Below, one piece after another: positions 1-9,309 of a stretch of 57,547 bases of DNA. The DNA is from Acrocarpospora macrocephala (lineage in GTDB: Bacteria > Actinomycetota > Actinomycetes > Streptosporangiales > Streptosporangiaceae), in contig NZ_BLAE01000076.1 in assembly GCF_009687865.1 (NCBI RefSeq), positions 1 to 57,547 of the forward strand. Reading direction: 5' to 3'. Every line of letters starts with the position of its first letter. Position 1 is the stretch's first letter. A model generated the notes under the pieces. The model was not told the origin of the DNA. It worked only from the letters and a program-made list of their open reading frames with translations, and did no database searches. A program made the position numbers and the translations under genes.

Positions 1-675
1 GGCCAGCTGCATGGCGAGCCGGATCAGACGGGAGGCGCCCGCATCGCTCATCCCTGCTGAGGCGCGCAGCCAGGTCCCGGTGGAGGCGTGCCCGCCGCTG
101 CCGGCACTCCTGGCCTCACCGGACGCATGCACCCGCCCCACCCGAGCGGCGATCGCCGAGTCAAGCCGGTCCTGGGCGAACAGCAGGTCCTCCGTCTCGC
201 CTACGCACAACCCGCAGCTCTCCGGCAGGTCGGTCAGCGCAATCCGGGAGGCGAGCTGTCGCATCTGGGCCACCAGCACCCCGGAATCCCCCGGCTCGGC
301 AGAGCCCTCCGGCCCCGAGCAGGCGCCGCCGGTGCAGCGGCCGGCGTCAGTGGAACGGCCAGCGTCAGTGGGGCTGTCGATGCGGCGGCCAGCGTCAGAG
401 GAGCGGCCAGCGTCGGTGTCGGTGGAGCGGCCGGTGTTGGGGGAGCGGCCGGTGTTGGGGGAGCGGCCGTGGAGGAACTGCGGCCATGCGTTCTGCCGCA
501 GTGTGTTCTGCTGCCCCGCGTCGCCGTCTGCGTCGCTGTAGGCGTCGTCGGCGGAACGCTGGGGCGGGACGTAGTCCGGGTCCAGCATCGTGCCCTTCAG
601 GAACGCGGGCAGCTCGCGTCCGCGGGCATCCCCCGCACGGGAGGAATCCCGCACGTCGAACAGTGACCCGAGCAT
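1..675 (-). CDS. DUF222 (13E12-type) protein, 3' part cut by window edge
   Basis: The frame is open from the ATG at 675 to the left edge (225 codons, no stop). It is preceded by a GAGAGGGGGG ribosome site. From about residue 140 the protein reads like the DUF222 domain found in front of HNH endonuclease domains in actinobacteria: a helical segment with RQLASRIALTDLP, then TEDLLFAQDRLDSAIAARVG and a GHAST-W-L motif. The expected C-terminal HNH nuclease would lie outside the window, so nuclease activity cannot be judged. Residues about 73-118 are a low-complexity run of GRS units (GRSPNT twice, then GRSTDT, GRSSDA, GRSTDA), encoded by an 18-bp tandem repeat near 428-470. These proteins are multicopy, mobile-like genes of unclear role. 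The family call rests on pattern recognition of the N-terminal half only. Confidence 0.75.
   Translation of the reverse strand, partial: MLGSLFDVRDSSRAGDARGRELPAFLKGTMLDPDYVPPQRSADDAYSDADGDAGQQNTLRQNAWPQFLHGRSPNTGRSPNTGRSTDTDAGRSSDAGRRIDSPTDAGRSTDAGRCTGGACSGPEGSAEPGDSGVLVAQMRQLASRIALTDLPESCGLCVGETEDLLFAQDRLDSAIAARVGRVHASGEARSAGSGGHASTGTWLRASAGMSDAGASRLIRLAMQLA
428..470 (-). repeat. 18-bp in-frame tandem repeat in the DUF222 gene
   Basis: Two near-perfect copies of an 18-bp unit (GCGGCCGGTGTTGGGGGA on the plus strand) plus a partial third encode GRSPNT repeats. Degenerate copies continue to about 355. Confidence 0.75.
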
Positions 676-1077
676 GGAAGGCGCCCCCCTCTCGCACCGG
701 CGGATCCGAACAACCACCCTCACGCTATCGGGCTGCTACGACAAAACCTGGCCTTGATCCACAACAAAACCGCAGGTCACACGACTTGTGAAAAGATCTA
801 CCCACCTGGCGCCATCCCCGGGTTGAGAGAGCTCTCCGATCCCGGGACAGCGGGTGAAGCGCTGCAGGTCACAAGGTGATCGCCTACAGCATGGCGTGGC
901 CGGAAAACGCGACAAGACCCCACAGAACGGCGGTTACCACACACAACCGATCAACGGTGTCGATCAACGGTGTCTCGTTGTCCGTGCAGTCGGCCACGCC
1001 GCCGGTCCTGCCCGCCATCCACGCCATCGCCAACCACTCTGACCAGCACGAACAGGTGAGCAAAGGGCGGCGAACCC
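676..1077. other. Intergenic, no gene seen
   Basis: This separates the DUF222 gene from the decayed transposase. The only structure noted is the 13-bp tandem duplication at 948-973. A reading frame from about 960 to 1060 (VQSATPPVLPAIHAIANH) could be the frameshifted N-terminus of the following transposase. Confidence 0.5.
948..973. repeat. Perfect 13-bp tandem duplication
   Basis: CGATCAACGGTGT occurs twice head to tail, just upstream of the transposase remnant. It could mark the element's edge or a slippage event. Confidence 0.8.
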
Positions 1078-2231
1078 GTGCACATCACCGACCCCCGCCA
1101 GGCCTGGGCACAGCTCCCCGATCCCCGGGACCCACGCGGGCGACCTCACCCGCTGGTCGTCATCCTCGCGCTGGTCCAGGCGGCGATCGTGTCCGGAGCG
1201 GTCTGCCAGGCCGCCATCCGGCACGGGATCCCAACAGCCCCGAGCCGGTCCTGGCGCAGCTCGAAGTCCGGCGCGACCGATGGACCGGCCGCTATCAAGC
1301 CCCCGCACCCCGACACACCGTCGACCCGAGTGTGACACGACCGCGCAGGTCAACGCAGCACACCTCGACGCCGCGCACGCCGCTCACTGGGCCGCCCAGC
1401 TCACCGATCTATACGAACGACCCCCGACGAGCTGATCCCCTTGACCGTGGACGGCAAGACCCAGCGCGGCACCGCACACAGCCCCGCCCAGCATCGGCTC
1501 GGCGCCCACCTCGCCCCGCGGCGGCCTGACCATCGCTCAACTCGATGCCGGCTCCAAGACCAATGAGATCACCGAGACCACCGCCTTCCAGCTGCCACTG
1601 AACCAGCTCTCGGACCTGACGAACACGGTCATCGGAGCGAACATGACGCGGACATGATGCACTGCTGGCGCGCCCACGCCTGCTACCCGCACCGCCGCGG
1701 CGCTTCCTCCCTCTTCCCGGCCGGCCGGAACCAGCCCGGCTTGTTCGACCAGCTCGACAACCTGGCCTGGAATCTGGCCTGGAACCAGGTTCTGATCGCC
1801 TGGACGACCTACGACCGTGGCCACGCCCGGATCGAGATCCGTACCATCCAGGTCCGACCCGTCCCGCCCACAACCCGGTTCCCGCACCCTAAACAGGCCT
1901 ACCTCGTCGAACCTCACGTCTTCGACCTGAACTGGAAGCCCTTATCGAGCGTAGCGGTGCTGGGCGTCACGAACCTGACCGTGACAATGGCCGGTCCCCG
2001 CTGCCTGGCCGAACTCGTCCGCAGCCAATGGTCTATCGACAATCGTGATCATTACGTCCGGGACGTGACCGTCAGGGAAAACCGCTGCCGGGTTCGCACC
2101 GCCTCGGCCCGTCGATCCCGGCCACCATGCGTAGCTACGCGATCGACGCGCTACGCCTGCTCAACTTCACCAACATCCCTCTTCGGGTGCCGGGTGCCGC
2201 TGGGCCCGCGACGACTTTCACAACCCGCTGA
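1078..2231 (+). pseudogene. Decayed ISAs1-family transposase
   Basis: Pieces of one transposase occur in order but in different frames. An N-terminal segment at 1078-1200 reads LPDPRDPRGRPHPLVVILAL, the signature of the domain preceding ISAs1/H-repeat transposases. A piece at about 1437-1650 reads LTVDGKTQRGTAH and then QLDAGSKTNEITE, the first catalytic-strand region around VDGK. A piece at 1654-2110 includes a WSIDN-HYVRDVT-like segment, and a last piece near 2115-2231 reads IPATMRSYAIDALRLLNFTN, ending at a TGA. At least three frame changes and internal losses make it non-functional. No clear terminal inverted repeats were found. It lies immediately 3' of the Lhr helicase gene (opposite strand). 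Confidence 0.8.
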
Positions 2232-2300
2232 TCGCTCTCGGTCTCACGATCTGAGAACTCCTTCAGCCCTGACGAACTCCCAGCGGGATGAATGGCGGTG

Positions 2301-5300
2301 CTACCCGCGAATACGCAGTCCACGAGGCGTGGGATGGAACCCTGCTGCCTCCAGGGCGGCCCCCAGCGGTGACGATGTGATCGCAGTCCCGTCCGCTCGC
2401 TCAACGGTCAGCTTGCCCAGCGCCCCTTCTCGTACGGCGGTCGCCAACGCGGTCACCGCCGGGCGAAGGTCATCCTCCGCCCCGAAGGAGAGCAGCGTCT
2501 TGCCCCCACGCTCCACATAAAGGATGAGCCGCCCGTCGACCATGACCACCAGCGACCCCGCCTTGCGCCCCGGGCGATGGGTGACGTCCTCGGCCCGGTC
2601 GGGCCACGGCAAAGCGGCTCCATAAGGATTGGCCGGATCAGCAGCCGCCAGCACGACCGTGCGCCGAGGCGGTCGACCGTGGCCATGGGCCGTCACCCCG
2701 GCCTGCCACAGCGAATCGAGCGGCGACGCGCCATGGCTTGCCGCCTCGGCTTCCGCGGCGCTCGACGGCGCCATGGCCCGCATCCGATCGACGGCCCCCG
2801 GACTGGCGAACTGCGCCCCGCCCAGACCTTCGACGAAGTAGCCGCGACGGCATCGCCCGCTCTCCTCGAACGCTCGAAGCACCTGGTAGACGGCCGAGAA
2901 TCCGCCAGGCAGACGCTCCGAGGTGACGCCGCCCCTGGTCAGCACGCCATGTCGCTCAAGCAGCACCTCGGCCTGCGCGTGGGCGCGCTGGGTGCCGTCC
3001 CCGGCGGGCTCCGGCAGCAACCACCACCGGCCGCCAACCGTCGGCGGCCCCGTACGCGTCGGCAGGACCGCGCGCCGCCGCCGTGTCGCCGCCGGTCGAT
3101 GCGCGGGCCTGCCCGTGCCCAGCGTCGCCCGCAACGGCGCGAGCGTGTCCCCGGTCACCCGCCCCGACCAGACGAGATCCCACAACACGGCCGCCAGCGT
3201 CTGATCATCCGGCACCGCCCCCGCGCCGGGCGTCACCCGATTCGACAGATCACGGAAGAAGAGCGCCCCACCCCCGCTGAGAACCCCCAGCACAAGGTCG
3301 TGCAACGGCGTCATGGTGATCTCGGCAGGCTCCGGCATGAGCAGCGGAGCCGTATCCGCGAAATACAGCGAAACCCACCCGTCCCCACCCGGCAATGACC
3401 CCTGACCAGACCAGATGACATCACCCGAAGCCGTCAGCTCGTCCAACAAAGCCGGCGAATACCCCGGAACCCGCCCCGGCAGCACCAACGTCTCCAACGC
3501 CGAAGCCGGAACCGCCGCCCCCTGCAGCCGCTCGATCGTATTCACCAGAGCGTCCATCGCCTGCATCGAACCCCGGCCGCCCGGCGACCCCCGATTCTCC
3601 GAGCCATACGCCGACACCATCCGGCCGGAGCCCCGCTGAGCATCCGGCCCGTCAGGTTCACCGCCACCAAGGCGGTCCCGATTCGCTGGTGCCCCGTGGG
3701 TATCGAAGAGCTGTGTGGTCACGCCATGCCACTGCGGCAGGAACGCGGCCAGCACCTCGGGCGGAACCGGTTCCACCTCCTTGCGGAGCCGGGCCAGCGA
3801 CCGGCGCCGCAGCAGCCGGAGCACACCGGTGTCGCACCACTCCTCACCACGGCCACCAGGACGGAACTCACCGCTCACCACACGCCCGGACGCCGCCAGC
3901 CGCCGGAGCGCGTCGTTGACCACCGCGATGCCCACGCCGAAGCGGGCGGCAGCCGTACCGGCCTCGAAGGGTCCGCGGGTGCGGGCGTGCCGGGCGACGA
4001 GGTCGCCGATCGGGTCGGGGGCGGAGGATCGTTCGCCGCGGAGGGTCGCGTCGGGCGGATCCAGGAACTCCAGCGGCACGCCGACCGGGAGCGGCGCGCC
4101 GAGCGCGTCCCGCAGCCGCCAGGCGTCCTCGATCGCGGCCCACTGCTCCTGGCCCGCGACCCGCACTCGGATCGCCCGCCGTGCCCGTTCCAGATCGGCC
4201 AGCCACCCGGGGTCGCCCTCGCGGATGGACACGTCCTCGGTCAGTAGCGGACCGTGCGACCGGAGCAGATCGGCCAGATCCTCCGCGTCCCGCAGCGGCC
4301 GGTCGAGCCGGGCCAGTTCGCGTTCCGACTCCGCGATCACGTCAGGATCGAGCAGCTCCCGCAGATCCGCCTGGCCCAGCAGCTCCGCGAGCAACGACGT
4401 GTCCAGCGCGAGCGCCTGCGCCCGTCTTTCGGCGAGCGGCGCATCCCCTTCGTACATGAACGCGCCGATGTAGTTGAACAGCAGCGACGCCGCGAACGGC
4501 GACGCCTGGCCGGTCTCCACTTCGACCACTCTGACCCGCCGCGCCGAGATGTCCCGCATCAGCTGGACCAGCCCGGGCACGTCGAACACGTCCTGCAGGC
4601 ATTCGCGCATGGTCTCCAGCACGACCGGGAAACTCGCGTACTTGCTGGCCGCGCCCAGCAGCTGCGCCGCCCGCTGCCGCTGCTGCCAGAGCGGGCTCCG
4701 CTTCCCCGGCGTACGGCGAGGCAACAGCAGCGCCCGCCCCGCGCACTCCCGGAACCGGGACGAGAACAGCGCGGAACCGCCCAGCTCCTCCACGACGATC
4801 TGCTCGATCTCCTCCGCGTCGAACGCCGCGAGATCCGAGGGCGCGTCGTCCAGCGTGTCCGGCACCCGCAGCACGATCCCGTCGTCGGAGTGCACGGCCT
4901 GCACGCCCACCCCGTATCGTTCGCGCAGCCGCCGCCCGATCGCGAGCGCCCACGGCGCGTGCACCCGCGCGCCGTACGGCGAGTGGATCACCACCCGCCA
5001 GTCGCCCAGCTCGTCGTGGAACCGCTCCACCAGCAGCGTACGATCATCCGGCACGTAGCCGGTGGCGTCACGTTGTTCCTTCAGATACGCGAGCAGGTTC
5101 GCGGACGCGAAGGCGTCCAGCCCGGCGGCCTGGACCCGCTGGCCGGCCGCCGCGCCGCCCGCCGACAGTTCGCGGACGAACGCGCCGATCGCCCGGCCCA
5201 GCTCGGCTGGCCGTCCCAGCGTGTCACCGTGCCAGAAGGGCAGCTTCCCCGGCAGCCCCGGGGCAGGGGAGACCAGCACGCGATCCGCGGTGATCTCCTC

Positions 5301-7412
5301 GATCCGCCACGAGGTCGCCCCCAGCACGAAAACGTCCCCCACGCGGGACTCGTAGACCATCTCCTCGTCCAGTTCCCCGACCCGGCTGGACTTCTCCCCG
5401 ACCAGGAACACCCCGAACAGCCCACGATCGGGAATTGTCCCGCCATTCGTGACCGCCAGCCGCTGCGCCCCCGGCCGCCCCTGCAGCACGCCCGTCACCC
5501 GATCCCACACCAGCCGGGGCCGCAGTTCGGCGAACTCCTCGCTCGGATAACGCCCCGCCAGCATGTCCAGCGTCGCATCCAGCGCCGACCTGGGCAGAGT
5601 CGCGTACGGCGCTGCTCTCTTCACCAGTTCTTCGAGCTCGTCGACCGTCCACTCGTCCACGGACGTCATGGCGACGATCTGCTGGGCGAGCACATCGAGC
5701 GGATTGCGCGGATACCGCATCTCCTCGATCTGTCCGCTCTTCATCCGCTCGGCCACCACCGCCGTCTGAACTAGATCCCCCCGATATTTCGGGAAAATCA
5801 CCCCTCGCGACACGGCTCCCACCTGGTGCCCCGCCCGCCCGATCCGCTGCAGCCCGCTGGCCACACTCGGCGGCGCCGCCACACACGCCACCAGATCGAC
5901 CGCCCCCATGTCGATCCCCAGCTCAAGACTCGACGTGGCCACCACAGCCGGCAATCGCCCCGACTTCAGCGCCTCCTCGATCTGCGACCGCTCTTCCTTG
6001 GAAACCGACCCATGATGCGCCCGCACCACCTCAGGCACCGCCCCCTTGGACGCCCCCGCCTGCGCCATCATCGCCGCCGGCGTCCGCAACGACCCAGCAG
6101 GCCCCCCTTCCCGCCCACGGGCCAACACCTGCTCAAATCCCGCAGCCCAATGAACAGGCTCCCGTTCGACGGGCGTTATGTCGGGTTCCCCGTTGTGCGC
6201 CTGGTCAGCCGAATGTCCCCGTTGCCGGAATGTCTCGTCGGCGGGGTCGTCGGGTTGCCGGTCATACGCTTGCTCACCCCCATGAACGGACTCCTGCTCG
6301 ATGGGTTCCTCGTCGGCGAAATCGTTAGGCAGACGGTCAAACGATTGCTCGGCCTCGGTCTCCTCCCGGTCTTCTGCCTCTGCGGCGAGAGGGATCGGGC
6401 GGGTTCGGCGTTCCCAGGCCAGTTCGTTGAGGCGGGTGCAGAGGCGTTCGGAGAGGCGGCGGGAGTTGGCGAAGATGATCGTCGAGTGGTGGGACTCGAT
6501 GAGGTCGAGGAGGTGCTCCTCCACGTGGGGCCAGATGCTGCGCTGGGCGGGTTCTCCGTGGGTGTCTGACGGCATGCCGGAAACTTCGGTCATGTCTTCG
6601 ACGGGGACGACGACGTCGATTTCGAGGACTTTGTCGGAAGGGGGTTGCACGATCGTGGCCGGGCGGGAGCCGCCCAGGAAGGCGGCCACCTCGCTGACCG
6701 GGCGCACCGTCGCGGAGAGGCCGATTCGCTGGGCGGGGCGGGGGAGCAGGGCATCCAGGCGCTCCAGGCTGAGGGCCAGATGGGCGCCTCGCTTGGTGGG
6801 CGCCACCGCATGCACCTCGTCGATGATCACCGTCTCGACGCCGCGCAGGGCTTCCCGGGCCTGCGAGGTCAGGATCAGGAACAGGGATTCCGGCGTGGTG
6901 ATCAGGATGTCGGCCGGGTTCGCGGCGAAACGGCGCCGGTCCTCGGCCGAGGTGTCCCCAGACCGAATAGCGACGGATATATCCGGCACCGGAAGCCCCA
7001 GCCGCCTTGCCGTCTGCTTGATCCCGGTCAGCGGCGCCCGCAGGTTCCGCTCGACGTCCACCGCCAGCGCCTTCAACGGCGACACGTAGAGGACCCGGCA
7101 GAGGCGTTTGGGCTTGGCTTCACGCTTACCCCGCCGACCCGCCCCGGGACCCGGGCTACCCGATCCGGGACGTGGGTGAGCCGACCCGGGACCTGGGCTT
7201 ACGGGAGACATCTGCCCTGCGGCGAGCCGATCGAGGGACCAGAGGAAGGCCGCGAGGGTCTTGCCGGAGCCGGTAGGGGCCACGACGAGGGTGTTGTCGC
7301 CGCGGGTGATCGAATTCCACGCGCCTTCCTGGGCGGCGGTGGGCACGGCGAATGCTCCGGCGAACCATTCCCTGGTCACCGGGTCGAAGCGCTCCAGCGC
7401 GCTGCCGCTCAT
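2301..7412 (-). CDS. lhr: Lhr-family ATP-dependent helicase
   Basis: This is a very large superfamily 2 helicase of about 1,703 residues, a typical size for the long bacterial Lhr form. Seen in order: Walker A APTGSGKT near residue 45-52, DEVH box near 197-200, SAT motif in LSATVRP, a motif-IV region IIFANSRRLSERL, and motif VI QRIGRAGHQVG. A long C-terminal half with winged-helix and Lhr-core/CTD character follows. Family knowledge: Lhr is a 3'-5' ssDNA-dependent translocase that unwinds RNA:DNA hybrids and is DNA-damage linked in mycobacteria. I chose the ATG at 7412 because AAGGAG lies 6 nt upstream; an in-frame ATG at 7439 lacks such a site. Two insertions are unusual: a Pro/Gly-rich stretch between motifs I and Ia (about 7140-7205), and an acidic repeat of about 25-residue units (about 6160-6370) between motifs IV and V. 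Confidence 0.93.
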   Translation of the reverse strand: MSGSALERFDPVTREWFAGAFAVPTAAQEGAWNSITRGDNTLVVAPTGSGKTLAAFLWSLDRLAAGQMSPVSPGPGSAHPRPGSGSPGPGAGRRGKREAKPKRLCRVLYVSPLKALAVDVERNLRAPLTGIKQTARRLGLPVPDISVAIRSGDTSAEDRRRFAANPADILITTPESLFLILTSQAREALRGVETVIIDEVHAVAPTKRGAHLALSLERLDALLPRPAQRIGLSATVRPVSEVAAFLGGSRPATIVQPPSDKVLEIDVVVPVEDMTEVSGMPSDTHGEPAQRSIWPHVEEHLLDLIESHHSTIIFANSRRLSERLCTRLNELAWERRTRPIPLAAEAEDREETEAEQSFDRLPNDFADEEPIEQESVHGGEQAYDRQPDDPADETFRQRGHSADQAHNGEPDITPVEREPVHWAAGFEQVLARGREGGPAGSLRTPAAMMAQAGASKGAVPEVVRAHHGSVSKEERSQIEEALKSGRLPAVVATSSLELGIDMGAVDLVACVAAPPSVASGLQRIGRAGHQVGAVSRGVIFPKYRGDLVQTAVVAERMKSGQIEEMRYPRNPLDVLAQQIVAMTSVDEWTVDELEELVKRAAPYATLPRSALDATLDMLAGRYPSEEFAELRPRLVWDRVTGVLQGRPGAQRLAVTNGGTIPDRGLFGVFLVGEKSSRVGELDEEMVYESRVGDVFVLGATSWRIEEITADRVLVSPAPGLPGKLPFWHGDTLGRPAELGRAIGAFVRELSAGGAAAGQRVQAAGLDAFASANLLAYLKEQRDATGYVPDDRTLLVERFHDELGDWRVVIHSPYGARVHAPWALAIGRRLRERYGVGVQAVHSDDGIVLRVPDTLDDAPSDLAAFDAEEIEQIVVEELGGSALFSSRFRECAGRALLLPRRTPGKRSPLWQQRQRAAQLLGAASKYASFPVVLETMRECLQDVFDVPGLVQLMRDISARRVRVVEVETGQASPFAASLLFNYIGAFMYEGDAPLAERRAQALALDTSLLAELLGQADLRELLDPDVIAESERELARLDRPLRDAEDLADLLRSHGPLLTEDVSIREGDPGWLADLERARRAIRVRVAGQEQWAAIEDAWRLRDALGAPLPVGVPLEFLDPPDATLRGERSSAPDPIGDLVARHARTRGPFEAGTAAARFGVGIAVVNDALRRLAASGRVVSGEFRPGGRGEEWCDTGVLRLLRRRSLARLRKEVEPVPPEVLAAFLPQWHGVTTQLFDTHGAPANRDRLGGGEPDGPDAQRGSGRMVSAYGSENRGSPGGRGSMQAMDALVNTIERLQGAAVPASALETLVLPGRVPGYSPALLDELTASGDVIWSGQGSLPGGDGWVSLYFADTAPLLMPEPAEITMTPLHDLVLGVLSGGGALFFRDLSNRVTPGAGAVPDDQTLAAVLWDLVWSGRVTGDTLAPLRATLGTGRPAHRPAATRRRRAVLPTRTGPPTVGGRWWLLPEPAGDGTQRAHAQAEVLLERHGVLTRGGVTSERLPGGFSAVYQVLRAFEESGRCRRGYFVEGLGGAQFASPGAVDRMRAMAPSSAAEAEAASHGASPLDSLWQAGVTAHGHGRPPRRTVVLAAADPANPYGAALPWPDRAEDVTHRPGRKAGSLVVMVDGRLILYVERGGKTLLSFGAEDDLRPAVTALATAVREGALGKLTVERADGTAITSSPLGAALEAAGFHPTPRGLRIRG
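6160..6370 (-). repeat. Degenerate in-frame repeat inside lhr
   Basis: Three imperfect units of 23-25 codons start FDRLPNDFADEEPIEQE, YDRQPDDPADETFRQRG and HNGEPDITPVEREPV. They form an acidic, probably disordered linker between helicase motifs IV and V. Confidence 0.6.
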
Positions 7413-7686
7413 CGAGTCTCCTTGAGCGTCGGAACCCATGGCTTCGGCCGTGGCGAGAGAGTCAACTCAACCCCCGCCGTCGGTCTGCCCCCCATCATGC
7501 ATCCCCGCACCGACACAATCCCGCGACGCCCGCCTTGATCCTTCTGTCATCGTATTACCGCTATATCCCGTTTTGCCCCAGCAAAGAGGGGAACGGCGCC
7601 AGCGTGTCCAGAGGGCCGTAGATGGAGGAGATTGTGGGCTGCCGTGACGGATTGATCGCCCTTTTCGGGGGACAATCACCTGAACT

Positions 7687-8175
7687 ATGGACATTGACTA
7701 TGCGGCCATCGAGTCAACACGTGAAGGAATCCGCGACCGCTACCTCCAGGAGCGGCGGCCGCCCAGCAGCGCACGTGGCCTCCACCACTTCGCCCTGCTC
7801 TCCTCCAACGTCGAACGTACGATCCAGTTCTACCAGGAGCTGCTGGAGTTCCCGCTAACCGAGATCTTCGAGAACCGGGACTACAAGGGCTCCAACCACT
7901 TCTTCTTCGACATCGGCAACGGCAACCTGCTGGCCTTCTTCGACTTCCCCGGCCTCGACCTCGGCCCGTACCAGGAGGTTCTCGGCGGCCTGCACCACAT
8001 CGCGATCTCCGTCGACCCCGTCAGCTGGGAACGGCTGCGGGGCAAACTGGAGGCGGCAGGCGTACCACACGTCCTGGAAAGCGGCGCCTCGATCTACTTC
8101 CGCGACCCCGACGGAGCCCGCCTGGAACTCCTCGCCGACCCCCTCGGCGAAATGTACGGCTCCCGCGTCCTCTAA
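7687..8175 (+). CDS. VOC (glyoxalase/dioxygenase-fold) family protein
   Basis: This 162-residue protein has the paired beta-alpha-beta-beta-beta halves of the vicinal-oxygen-chelate fold. Half one begins at GLHHFALLSSNVERTIQFY with a helix-forming FYQELLEFPL, and half two begins at GLHHIAISVDP. It ends with YFRDPDGARLELL, the usual last strand carrying the metal-ligand glutamate. Histidines in both GLHH motifs and the final Glu are candidate metal ligands. The substrate cannot be told from the sequence. The ATG at 7687 follows a GGGGGAC site. The gene stands alone on the plus strand between lhr (divergent) and a small minus-strand gene. Confidence 0.85.
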   Translation: MDIDYAAIESTREGIRDRYLQERRPPSSARGLHHFALLSSNVERTIQFYQELLEFPLTEIFENRDYKGSNHFFFDIGNGNLLAFFDFPGLDLGPYQEVLGGLHHIAISVDPVSWERLRGKLEAAGVPHVLESGASIYFRDPDGARLELLADPLGEMYGSRVL

Positions 8176-8195
8176 CCCCTCGTCGGGCTCAACCT

Positions 8196-8372
8196 TCAGC
8201 GCCGGGAAGCGCGGCGGGTGCGGGGGACTCCTTCGCGGGGGACCGGGGCGTTGGCGGCGTGTCGTTCCGCGCGTTCGGCCTTCTGCTCGATGATCGCCTG
8301 GCGGAGCAGGTTCCGCAGGCGCTTCTTCCTGGCCTTGCGCTCGTGCCGGATCGCGGGGGTGAGCTTGGGCAT
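8196..8372 (-). CDS. Small highly basic protein, 58 residues
   Basis: This is a short gene whose start, stop and ribosome site all fit. The ATG at 8372 is preceded by GGGAGG with a 5-nt spacer, and the frame ends at a TGA at 8196. The protein begins MPKLTPAIRHERKARKKRLR, continues as one long amphipathic helix rich in Arg/Lys/Glu (LLRQAIIEQKAERAERH), and ends with a basic tail. No family is recognised. The charge pattern suggests nucleic-acid or ribosome contact, which is inference. It is convergent with the VOC gene (20 bp apart) and divergent from the DUF3046 gene 95 bp away, so the space at 8373-8467 must hold promoters for both. Confidence 0.65.
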   Translation of the reverse strand: MPKLTPAIRHERKARKKRLRNLLRQAIIEQKAERAERHAANAPVPREGVPRTRRASRR

Positions 8373-8467
8373 GGGGGCCTCCCAGTGCTTGCGCCTCGGC
8401 GTGTCCCTCGGTCGCGCCCGTTCCGTCGTGGATTCTTCCTATCCCAGTCGCGGCCATACTTGAACCC

Positions 8468-8662
8468 ATGCGCCTCACTGAATTCTGGGATCGGATGAAC
8501 ACCCACTTCGGCGCGGGGTATGCGGAATCGTGGGCCCGTGACTACGTCATCGCCGACCTGGGCGGCCGGACGGTGGAGCAGGCCCTGGCCGACGGCGTGG
8601 GCGCCAAACAGGTCTGGCGAGCCGTCTGCCAGGCCGTGGACGTGGACACGCGCCTGCGCTGA
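8468..8662 (+). CDS. DUF3046 family protein
   Basis: This 64-residue protein begins MRLTEFWDRMNTHFG and has WARDYVIADLGGRTVEQAL, the hallmark of the actinobacterial DUF3046 family. Members are almost always encoded just upstream of recA, and this copy sits about 650 bp before it. The function is unknown. The family is all-helical and small, with no catalytic motif. No Shine-Dalgarno site is obvious and a CATACTT element lies about 10 nt before the ATG, so a leaderless transcript is possible (inference). Confidence 0.9.
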   Translation: MRLTEFWDRMNTHFGAGYAESWARDYVIADLGGRTVEQALADGVGAKQVWRAVCQAVDVDTRLR

Positions 8663-8710
8663 CATACCTCTGGCACTCCTCTGGCACGCGGAGCCGCGGC
8701 ACGCGGCGGA

Positions 8711-8983
8711 TCAGGATTCGGCCAGGAGTTTCTTGACCGAGTCGGCGGTGAGATCGAGGTCCTCGGCGCTTTCCTGGCCGTCGGGCGACCAGAGGAAGAG
8801 CCAGCCGTCCTTCGCGGGCGTGGCGAAGACGATCGTCTGCCTGCCGGTGTGCGGGTGCCAGACCCAGAGGACGGGGTCGTCGCCCCCCAGCATGCGGCTC
8901 ACGAGCCCGCGCTCCGGTAACTGCTCGGCCAGCGCCTCCAGATGGGTACGGCGTTGCCGGGCGTACGCGCTGGTGCTCGCCAC
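8711..8983 (-). CDS. Conserved hypothetical protein next to recA
   Basis: This 90-residue acidic protein starts [20 protein letters not shown], a helical N-terminus. It is followed by a predicted strand-rich core ([19 protein letters not shown], then [10 protein letters not shown]) and ends with a short helix, [14 protein letters not shown]. It has no signal peptide, membrane segment or catalytic motif. The core resembles small actinobacterial proteins of unknown function commonly found beside recA. It is convergent with DUF3046 (48 bp apart) and divergent from recA. Confidence 0.7.
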   Translation of the reverse strand: MASTSAYARQRRTHLEALAEQLPERGLVSRMLGGDDPVLWVWHPHTGRQTIVFATPAKDGWLFLWSPDGQESAEDLDLTADSVKKLLAES

Positions 8984-9168
8984 GTCGCCACCTAGGGGTT
9001 CGCAGTTCCTCGGCCGCGCGAACGGCCCGTTTCCTCAAGGATCGCTGCAGGTCAGTGGCATGGCAACAGCTCAGAGAGAATGCCCGGGAATGTGACTCTG
9101 AGGTTGGGGTGGCCAGTGGCATTCGTGGGTGTTTGCGCAGCCCCCGCGGAGCGTATCTCGCGTTCCGG

Positions 9169-9197
9169 GTGAGATCGAACAGTCGTTCGGCTATATT
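9169..9197 (+). promoter_or_regulatory. SOS promoter of recA with LexA box in the spacer
   Basis: TCGAACAGTCGTTCGG at 9175-9190 matches the actinobacterial LexA (SOS) operator TCGAAC-N4-GTTCGA at 15 of 16 defined or free positions (last base G instead of A). A TATATT -10 lies at 9192-9197 and a GTGAGA -35-like element at 9169-9174. The 17-bp spacer is therefore almost exactly the LexA box, so bound LexA would block polymerase. The predicted start of transcription near 9204 leaves a leader of about 105 nt before recA. Operator match is seen directly; the promoter assignment is inferred. Confidence 0.82.
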
Positions 9198-9309
9198 TGA
9201 CCTGCCGCCTTGGTACGTCGCCTCTCCCGTGAGGCTCCGGAAAATGTCGGCGGCACCCCGTAGCTTTCCGGTGACCGAGAAAACCACGACCCTCACAGGG
9301 GGCACCCCA

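Noticed and set aside
9051-9073. RecA-NDp-like promoter core (GTCAGTGGC at 9051-9059) upstream of recA
   Set aside because: The -35-like part matches the damage-inducible motif, but the bases six nt further on (ACAGCT) do not fit the required TAGggT.
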